Shown in pieces: positions 58,747-64,000 of a stretch of DNA of 64,000 nt. The DNA is from Occultella gossypii (GTDB taxonomy: Bacteria > Actinomycetota > Actinomycetes > Actinomycetales > Beutenbergiaceae). Position numbers and translations under genes: made by a program. A model generated the notes under the pieces. It made no database searches and was not told where the DNA came from. It saw only the letters and a program-made list of their open reading frames with translations. Positions within the stretch are counted from its first letter, which is position 1, and each line of letters begins with the position of its first letter. The stretch covers positions 248,001-312,000 of the forward strand of contig NZ_JAGSHT010000013.1 in assembly GCF_019947135.1 (NCBI RefSeq), read 5' to 3'.

Positions 58747-60714
58747 TCAGTCGCGGGCGACCGGGAGCCAGACCCGCATCGCCCCCGGGGCGCGGTTGCC
58801 CCAGGTCGCGAACGGGATGGCGGTCACTGTGGTGATGCCCGACGGCGGATTGTCGCCGGGGTCTGTTCGGTACAGGTCGGTCGGTGGTGCGCTCACGCGG
58901 AACGTGAGTTCCAGTCCGGCGCCGCCGGTGGCGCCCGCGGTCGCGGACGCCTCGCGCGGTGCGTGCGCGGTCACGACGGTCAGGTCGTCGACCTCGGTCG
59001 ACCCGGTGAGGTCGGCCTGCTCGATGCAGTACAGGACCGGCCCGCGCTCGAGCGCGACGCAGCCACGGACGGCGTCCACGCGTGGGTGCGCGGTGGTCCA
59101 GCGCGGCGTGAGGTCGAGGTCCAACCGGAACCGGGCGCCGTCGACCAGCTCGACCCGGGCATAGCCGTCGGCGTCCGCCCGGGACGCTGCGCCGTCGCCC
59201 GGCACTGTGCCGTCGGCACCGGCGACCAGAGCGGAAGTGGCCGACCACCCCGGGACCCGCACGGCGAGCCGCACCCCCGGACGCACCGTGCCGCGCACGC
59301 CGAGCGTCACCGCACCGGTGCGCGGGTAGTCGGTCTCGATCGTGAGCGTGCCCTCGCCCAGGTGGGCCGGCAGGTCGATCTCGGCACCGGCGAACTGGTG
59401 CACGAGCAGCTCGTCGTCGGTGCTGCTGGCCACGTACGCGGCGAGCTGGGCCACCACGCGGGCGATGTTCGGCGGGCAGCAGGCGCAGGCGTACCAGGAG
59501 GTGCGCTCGCGTGGCGCGTTCTCCTCGGAGTAGCGGTCCGGGCGCAGTTGCAGCGGGTTGGAGTAGAAGAACCGGGTGCCGGAGGCGTCGACCGAGGCAG
59601 CGAGCGCGTTGTGGATCTCGCGCTCGATGGTCTCGGCGTAGCCGGACCCGCCGCTGGCCAGCGTCATCCGCCAGTTCCAGTGCAGGTCCGCGATGGTGGC
59701 GCAGGTCTCGGCGTACGCGCGTTCCGACGGCAGCTCGTAGTCGTCGCCGAACGCCTCGTCGCGATGCCGGGCGCCGAACGCGCCGGACAGATACATCTTG
59801 CGCTCGTGGGCGCTGGCCCACTGGGCGTCCATGGCCTCGAGCAGGGCGGTCTCGCCGGTCTCCAGGTAGAGGTCGGTGACGCCGGCGTTCAGGTACAGCT
59901 GGCGCACGGCATGCCCGACGGCGGAGCGCGCCTCGCGCACGGGGGCGTGGTCCTGGAAGTAGCGGGCGCCGAGCGAGCCGACCTTGAGCAGGCCGTGGCC
60001 GCGCAGGTCGATCATGCGCTGGGCGAGGTCGAGGTGGGCGCGCTCGCCGGTGTGGCGGTACAGCTCGACGAGGGCGGTCTCGATCTCGGGGTGCCCGCAG
60101 ACGCCTTCGACCCCCTCGGGCCCGAAGGTGGCGTGGATCAGGGCGATGAAGCGCTCGGCGATCGCGAGGAGGTCGGTGCGGCCGGCGGCCCGGTCGAGCG
60201 CGATCGCGGCCTGGACCATGTGGCCGAGCACGTACATCTCGTGGGTCCACTCGAGTTCGGCGAACCGCTTCTCGGGGTGGACGCCCTGGATCCAGGTCAT
60301 CACGTAGCCGGAGTCGTCCTGGACCCGGGCGACGAGTCCGATGACGTCGTCCAGCCAGGCGTTCCACCGGTCGGTGCCGGACCGGCCGATCTCCCAGGCC
60401 ACCGCCTCGATCACCTTGTACAGATCCGAGTCGGCGAACACGAAGCCGCGGAATTCGGAGCCGGACTCCCCGACGAGCCGGCGGAAGTTGTCGAGCACTC
60501 CGGACGCCTCGAGCTGGTCGATGCAGTGCGGAATGGTCGCGGTCGCGTTCAGATGCTGCCAGGCGCCCAGTTGTCCGTTCGGGTCGAGGCGCACGGCGCG
60601 CAGGTCCAGCGGACGCTGCACGGCAACCGGCCCGGTGGGCACGGCGGGTGCGACGGTCCGATGGCCGACGGACCCCTCGAACGTTCTTGGCACGGTCAAC
60701 TCTGACTCCTTCAT
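58747..60714 (-). CDS. GH127 beta-L-arabinofuranosidase
   Basis: The 655-residue enzyme matches HypBA1-type GH127 proteins. TATIPHCIDQLEASGVLDNF opens the barrel, and the predicted zinc/thiolate site is E336 and C338 (YAETCATI) with C412 and C413 (YACACCPPN). E320 is the likely acid/base (RHRDEAF). This family releases beta-L-arabinofuranose, often from plant hydroxyproline-linked chains. No signal peptide. ATG 60714 is chosen because the promoter at 60732-60760 starts the transcript downstream of the alternative ATGs at 60732 and 60747. First gene of a seven-gene operon. Confidence 0.9.
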   Translation of the reverse strand: MKESELTVPRTFEGSVGHRTVAPAVPTGPVAVQRPLDLRAVRLDPNGQLGAWQHLNATATIPHCIDQLEASGVLDNFRRLVGESGSEFRGFVFADSDLYKVIEAVAWEIGRSGTDRWNAWLDDVIGLVARVQDDSGYVMTWIQGVHPEKRFAELEWTHEMYVLGHMVQAAIALDRAAGRTDLLAIAERFIALIHATFGPEGVEGVCGHPEIETALVELYRHTGERAHLDLAQRMIDLRGHGLLKVGSLGARYFQDHAPVREARSAVGHAVRQLYLNAGVTDLYLETGETALLEAMDAQWASAHERKMYLSGAFGARHRDEAFGDDYELPSERAYAETCATIADLHWNWRMTLASGGSGYAETIEREIHNALAASVDASGTRFFYSNPLQLRPDRYSEENAPRERTSWYACACCPPNIARVVAQLAAYVASSTDDELLVHQFAGAEIDLPAHLGEGTLTIETDYPRTGAVTLGVRGTVRPGVRLAVRVPGWSATSALVAGADGTVPGDGAASRADADGYARVELVDGARFRLDLDLTPRWTTAHPRVDAVRGCVALERGPVLYCIEQADLTGSTEVDDLTVVTAHAPREASATAGATGGAGLELTFRVSAPPTDLYRTDPGDNPPSGITTVTAIPFATWGNRAPGAMRVWLPVARD

Positions 60715-60731
60715 CGGTGCGACGAGGACCA

Positions 60732-60783
60732 TTGTTAACGCTCTCATTCAGCGTTGTCAATCAGCAAGCCATCAGCGTTGTCA
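60732..60783 (-). promoter_or_regulatory. Promoter and operator array of the GH127-ABC operon
   Basis: On the minus strand TTGACA (60760-60755), 17 bases and TAACAA (60737-60732). TGACAACGCTGA is present twice (60759-60748 and 60783-60772, 24 bases apart). The proximal copy forms an inverted repeat with AGCGTTAACA across 7 bases, covering the whole promoter. Probable LacI-family operator. Confidence 0.65.
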
Positions 60784-60829
60784 TAATCGTGTCAGGCCGT
60801 AGCCCGACGGACGTCGGAGGTCGGGCCGG

Positions 60830-61501
60830 TCAGCCGGTCAGACCGGTGACGCGCATGGTGATGTTGATCCGCCCGGCGCCGAGGCCGCAGCCCTCCGGCG
60901 CCGTGCCCGGGTAGACCTTCTGGATGCCGTGATAGGCGAGCCGCGACGGGCCGCCGAACACGAACAGGTCGCCGGAGGCGAGGTCGATGTCCTGGTACGG
61001 CTTGTTCCGGCTCTCGGTGTTGCCGAACCTGAAGCGGCTGGTGTCGCCGATCGACAGGGATACGACGGGGGCGAGGGAGCGCTCGTCCTTGTCCTGGTGC
61101 ATGCCCATCCGGGCCTGGTGATCGTAGTAGTTCACGAGGGCCGTGTCCGGCGTGTAGTCGTTGCCTGCGTTCGGGTCCCCGGTCGCCTCGCCCAGGGCCA
61201 GGCGGCCCAGGCGCACCATCCAGTCCGGGAAGTCCAGCACCCGGTTGCCGTTCACGTCGACAGCCTCGCGGGTGTACTCGTAGGGGCGCCAGTGCCAGCC
61301 CAGGCAAACGGTCTTCACGCTCATCTCGTGCCCGCGGACCTTCGCCGCCCGGATCGGCACCGGTCCGTCGGCCCACTCGTGGAACCTGGCGACGATCCAT
61401 GCCTGTTGGTCCAAGGTCAGCCAGCCCGGCACCCAGGTGGCGCCGTCCGCGAGCTGCCGGCGAGGGCGGGCGAGTAGGTCATCGTCGAAGAGGGCGTCCA
61501 T
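60830..61501 (-). CDS. alkB: AlkB-family 2-oxoglutarate/Fe(II) DNA repair dioxygenase
   Basis: The 223-residue protein has the iron ligands in MGMHQDKDE (His and Asp) and YHGIQKV (second His), and GRINITMRV with the two arginines that bind 2-oxoglutarate. LVNYYD and FRFGNT are further AlkB hallmarks. It removes methyl groups from damaged bases oxidatively. Its ATG forms TGATG with the stop of the Ada-type zinc protein, so both are coupled. Confidence 0.92.
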   Translation of the reverse strand: MDALFDDDLLARPRRQLADGATWVPGWLTLDQQAWIVARFHEWADGPVPIRAAKVRGHEMSVKTVCLGWHWRPYEYTREAVDVNGNRVLDFPDWMVRLGRLALGEATGDPNAGNDYTPDTALVNYYDHQARMGMHQDKDERSLAPVVSLSIGDTSRFRFGNTESRNKPYQDIDLASGDLFVFGGPSRLAYHGIQKVYPGTAPEGCGLGAGRINITMRVTGLTG

Positions 61502-61755
61502 CACCGCTCCTTCCACGCCCGGTACTCCTGCCTGAGGCAGACGCCGCACGGGCGATACCCGGCCGCGATCGCGGTGGCCTCGTCGGCGAAGAACACTCGA
61601 TCCGCCACATACCCGCCTCTCGCGATCGCCCGGAGCGCGGCCGGGCAGTCCAGCCGCCCGTAGATTCTCCCGCGTCGATGTCCACCGAGCACACCCCGGG
61701 TCGTGGAGCGGTACGGCCTCCCGTCGGGACCCTGGAGGAGGTAGGTGGTCACCAT
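61501..61755 (-). CDS. Stand-alone Ada-type metal-binding domain protein
   Basis: The 84-residue product has a basic strand region (GGHRRGRIYGRLDC), then RVFFADEATAIAAGYRPCGV and CLRQEYRAWK. It corresponds to the zinc/methyl-acceptor N-terminal module of Ada, but has three cysteines (C at DCPAA and the CGVC pair) rather than four, so a His might complete the site. It lacks the AraC and methyltransferase parts. Coupled to alkB, it likely aids the alkylation response, as a DNA-phosphotriester sensor or a loader. Confidence 0.72.
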   Translation of the reverse strand: MVTTYLLQGPDGRPYRSTTRGVLGGHRRGRIYGRLDCPAALRAIARGGYVADRVFFADEATAIAAGYRPCGVCLRQEYRAWKER

Positions 61756-61802
61756 GTCCCTTGAAGACGCGGCGCATACCCGGAGTGTGAGGTGTGCACG
61801 CA

Positions 61803-62816
61803 CTACCCGTCCGAGGCGGCCGGCGCCGATGACTCCCGCGGCACCAGGTGCGCGCCGGTGTGGACCACCCGAGGCGGCTCGTCCCAGCCCCCGATCCGCT
61901 CGATCAGCATCCGCACCGTGGCGGCGACCATCTCCTCCTGCTCCGGACTGACCGAGGACAGCGGCGGCGTCGTGAACTCGGCCTCGTCGGTGTCGTCGAA
62001 GCCGGTCACCGCGACGTCCTGCGGCACGCGCAACCCGTGGCTGCGCAGCCCGCGCAGGGCTCCGACCGCCATCGCGTCGTTGAAGCACATGACCGCGTCG
62101 AACGCCACGCCGGTCTGCAACAGGCCCACCACGGCCTCGTAGCCGGAGGCACGCCGGTCCCAGTCCGATCCGGTGATCAGCAGTCGTTCGTCGAGGGCGA
62201 TACCGTGCGCGGTGAGTGCGTCGAGGTACCCGGCGAACCGGCTTCCCTGCGGCGCCTCGGCGGGGCCGGTGCCGATCAGTGCGATCCGGCGGCGGCCGGT
62301 GGCGAGCAGGTGCTCGGCCATGGCCCGGAATCCCTCGCGCTCGCCCATGATGACGCAGTCGAACGTCGGCATGATCCCGCCGCCGAGTTGCACCACGGGC
62401 CGGGGCGGGACGGCGTCTCCGAGGACCTCGGGGCTCAGTCCGTGGGGGCAGAGGATCACGCCGTCGACGTCCGGGGTGGTGATGCCGAGCACCGCGTCCC
62501 GTTCGGCCGCGGTGTCGTGGGCGATCCGCAGCGTGGTCGTCAGCCCGTGCTCCTCCAGCGCCAGGATCAGCCGCTCGGCGACCTCGGCGAAGTACGGCTG
62601 GTAGATCATCGGCACCACCACGGCGACCCGCCCGGTGCGGCCGGACGCCAGCCCGCGACCCGCCTCGTTGACGGTGTAGCCGACCTCGGCGACGGCCGCG
62701 AGCACCCGGTCCCGGGTGGCGCCGGCGACGTGCCGCCGCCCGAGCAGCACGTTGGAGACCGTCTTGGCCGAGACACCCGCACGCGCGGCCACGTCCGCCA
62801 GGGTCGGCCTGCTCAT
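61803..62816 (-). CDS. LacI-family regulator
   Basis: The 337-residue regulator has HTH LADVAARAGVSAKTVSNVLL, hinge NEAGRGLASGRTG and a binding domain with ALIGTGPAEAPQGSRFAGYL, FNDAMAVGALRGLRSHGL and VTGFDDTDEAEFTTPPLSSV. It overlaps the stop of the upstream LacI gene by ATGA. It is a candidate for the operator array before the GH127 gene, whose half-site AACGCT fits a LacI recognition helix. Which of the two LacI proteins binds there is unknown. Confidence 0.88.
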   Translation of the reverse strand: MSRPTLADVAARAGVSAKTVSNVLLGRRHVAGATRDRVLAAVAEVGYTVNEAGRGLASGRTGRVAVVVPMIYQPYFAEVAERLILALEEHGLTTTLRIAHDTAAERDAVLGITTPDVDGVILCPHGLSPEVLGDAVPPRPVVQLGGGIMPTFDCVIMGEREGFRAMAEHLLATGRRRIALIGTGPAEAPQGSRFAGYLDALTAHGIALDERLLITGSDWDRRASGYEAVVGLLQTGVAFDAVMCFNDAMAVGALRGLRSHGLRVPQDVAVTGFDDTDEAEFTTPPLSSVSPEQEEMVAATVRMLIERIGGWDEPPRVVHTGAHLVPRESSAPAASDG

Positions 62817-63835
62817 CGTGGCGCCCCCAACGTGGATTCGCGCCGGACCAGCTCCACGGGCAGGACCACCCGGCGCGGCACCGCCGGCACGGTCCCGGCG
62901 ATCCGCTCGGCGAGCAGGTCCAGCGCCGCCCGGGCCAGTCGCGCCGGCCCGGCGTCGACGGTCGTCAGGGACGGCGTCGAGAACCAGCCGTCGTCCAGGT
63001 TGTCGTACCCGAGCAGGGCCACCTCGCCCGGTACGTCCACGCCGCGGGCGGTCAGCGCGGACAGCGCACCGAGGGCCACCTCGTCGTTGACACAGATCAG
63101 GACGTCCGTCTCCGGGTGGGCGGCCAGGGCGTCGACCGCGGCGGCGGCGCCCCACCCGCGGTCCCACTCGCCGTCGGGCCGGATCACGGGCACCGTGGCC
63201 TCGAACCCGGCCGCCGCGAGCGCCGCCCGGGTCACCGCCCCCGGTTCGGCGAGCACTCCGGGAGTGCGCGGCCCGCGGTCCGCGCCTCGGTCACCGCCGA
63301 GCAGCAGGGGTCGACGGCGTCCGAGCACCGCGAGGTGGCGCGTCACCATGCCCATGGCGGAGGCCACGTCATCGAGCACCACGTCCGCGTCCGCGTCGTC
63401 GCCCTGCACCACCACGACCGGACGGTCGGTGAGCGCGCCGTCGAGCGGGAGGCCGGCGCCGTCGTCGCCGATCAGCACCACGCCGTCGTAGCTCGGACCG
63501 CGACCGTCCAGCACCGCGCGGATCCGTTCCGGATCCCCGTGGCTCGGCTCGACCGCGGCCTGGAGCCCGCGCCGGTCGGTCTCGCTGACCAATGCCTCGA
63601 CCAGGGCCGCGAGGTAGGGCCGGCGCAGGCCGGCGACGGCGATGCCGATCACTCCGGTGCGGCCGGTGCGCAGCGCGCGGGCATTGCCGTTCGGCACCCA
63701 GCCGAGGCTTGCGATGGCGTCCCGGACGCGTGCCACCGTCTCGGGCCGGATGTGGGGTTCGCTGTTGACCACCCGGGAGACCGTCTTGAGGGACACCCCG
63801 GCCAGCGCAGCCACGTCCCGCATCGTCGCCACCAT
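62813..63835 (-). CDS. LacI-family regulator
   Basis: The 340-residue regulator has HTH MRDVAALAGVSLKTVSRVVN, hinge NGNARALRTGRTG and a divergent ligand domain (VVLIGDDGAGLPLDGAL, CVNDEVALGALSALTARGVD, LLGYDNLDDGWFSTPSL). ATG 63835 or the in-frame ATG 63823 could be the start. It is the first gene of a two-regulator operon. The two paralogues differ in the recognition helix (SLKTVSRV against SAKTVSNV), so they could bind different operators. Confidence 0.88.
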   Translation of the reverse strand: MVATMRDVAALAGVSLKTVSRVVNSEPHIRPETVARVRDAIASLGWVPNGNARALRTGRTGVIGIAVAGLRRPYLAALVEALVSETDRRGLQAAVEPSHGDPERIRAVLDGRGPSYDGVVLIGDDGAGLPLDGALTDRPVVVVQGDDADADVVLDDVASAMGMVTRHLAVLGRRRPLLLGGDRGADRGPRTPGVLAEPGAVTRAALAAAGFEATVPVIRPDGEWDRGWGAAAAVDALAAHPETDVLICVNDEVALGALSALTARGVDVPGEVALLGYDNLDDGWFSTPSLTTVDAGPARLARAALDLLAERIAGTVPAVPRRVVLPVELVRRESTLGAPR

Positions 63836-63926
63836 GTGGTCAGAGTAGGCCCGAGTCAGCCTCGGACCGGCATCGTCGGGCTGCCCCCATGCCCCGGCAT
63901 CGTCACGGTTGCCGTCGCCTCCTGGA
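63836..63926. other. Upstream region of the LacI pair with a direct repeat
   Basis: CCGGCATCGTC occurs at 63867-63877 and 63894-63904, 27 bases apart. It may be an operator. Nothing else is recognised. Confidence 0.3.
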
Positions 63927-63953
63927 GGCCGGCTCGGTGGTCACCGGCCGGCC
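63927..63953. terminator. GC-rich hairpin, terminator candidate
   Basis: GGCCGG-C-TCGGTG and CACCG-GCCGGCC pair with small bulges around a short loop. It lies after a possible minus-strand stop at 63960. Confidence 0.4.
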
Positions 63954-63959
63954 CACAAC

Positions 63960-64000
63960 TCACTCGTGGCGGCGGTCGAAGGCTGTGCGGATCTCCCCGG
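63960..64000 (-). CDS. Possible 3' end of a gene entering from the right edge
   Basis: The minus strand reads GEIRTAFDRRHE then stop, followed by the hairpin at 63927. Thirteen codons are too few to identify it. Confidence 0.25.
   Translation of the reverse strand, partial: GEIRTAFDRRHE

Noticed and set aside
60715-60747. Upstream ATGs for the GH127 gene
   Set aside because: They fall within or before the -10 of the promoter at 60732-60760 and would not be in the transcript.

Overview
The window is 64 kb of high-GC chromosomal DNA. Dense coding, GTG/TTG starts, 1- and 4-base gene overlaps, many leaderless starts and several Actinobacteria-only families point to an actinomycete, most likely Micrococcales (Cellulomonas/Beutenbergia/Ruania-like). 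That placement is inferred from gene content; no rRNA or tRNA gene was seen.

Region 1 (1 to about 18.5 kb) is accessory DNA. It holds the C-terminal end of a MobF-type conjugative relaxase, an AbiE-like antitoxin/nucleotidyltransferase pair, a two-gene type I CBASS operon (HNH-SAVED effector plus CD-NTase), a ribbon-helix-helix antitoxin whose toxin is reduced to a stub, a secreted serpin lipoprotein, an unrecognised two-gene operon with an internal duplication, a transglutaminase-like protein, a NUDIX hydrolase, a small serine recombinase, a DUF899 protein, an ECF sigma factor with a membrane partner, GNAT and RibD-like enzymes, and decayed PIG-L and VOC genes.

Region 2 (18.5 to 24.2 kb) is a bridge of ordinary genes: an alginate-lyase-superfamily protein, a conserved 97-residue actinobacterial protein with a LytR_C protein and a DUF4190 membrane protein, a LysR regulator divergent from a hemerythrin, and one unknown.

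Region 3 (24.2 to 37.2 kb) is an L-rhamnose catabolic regulon: rhaI, a fused rhamnulose-1-P aldolase/dehydrogenase (RhaEW type), rhaB and a DUF1961 (YesU-like) gene, then an IlvD/Edd dehydratase, a zinc dehydrogenase, a LacI regulator, a lipoprotein, a polysaccharide pyruvyl transferase-like protein and an FMN 2-hydroxyacid (lactate) oxidase. Four related 12-bp sites with an ATCGTT core lie before rhaI, between the dehydratase and the dehydrogenase, before the LacI gene and before the oxidase, which suggests one regulon ending in lactate oxidation.

Region 4 (37.3 to 50.5 kb) is a peptidoglycan amino-sugar salvage cluster: MurR/RpiR regulator, serine hydrolase, MurQ etherase, GH3 NagZ-like hexosaminidase, and a seven-gene operon of NamZ exo-muramidase, PIG-L deacetylase, double-GNAT protein and a complete peptide-type ABC importer in which one permease is fused to one ATPase. 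No MurNAc kinase is visible.

Region 5 (50.6 to 63.8 kb) is an arabinofuranoside-type glycan locus: GH127, a CUT1 ABC importer (lipoprotein and two permeases), a YesL-like protein, a second DUF1680/GH127-clan protein and a GH31, transcribed from one promoter with a clear operator. An Ada-zinc-domain/AlkB repair pair and two overlapping LacI regulators follow. In both ABC operons a long perfect hairpin sits between the binding-protein gene and the first permease gene, as expected for differential expression.
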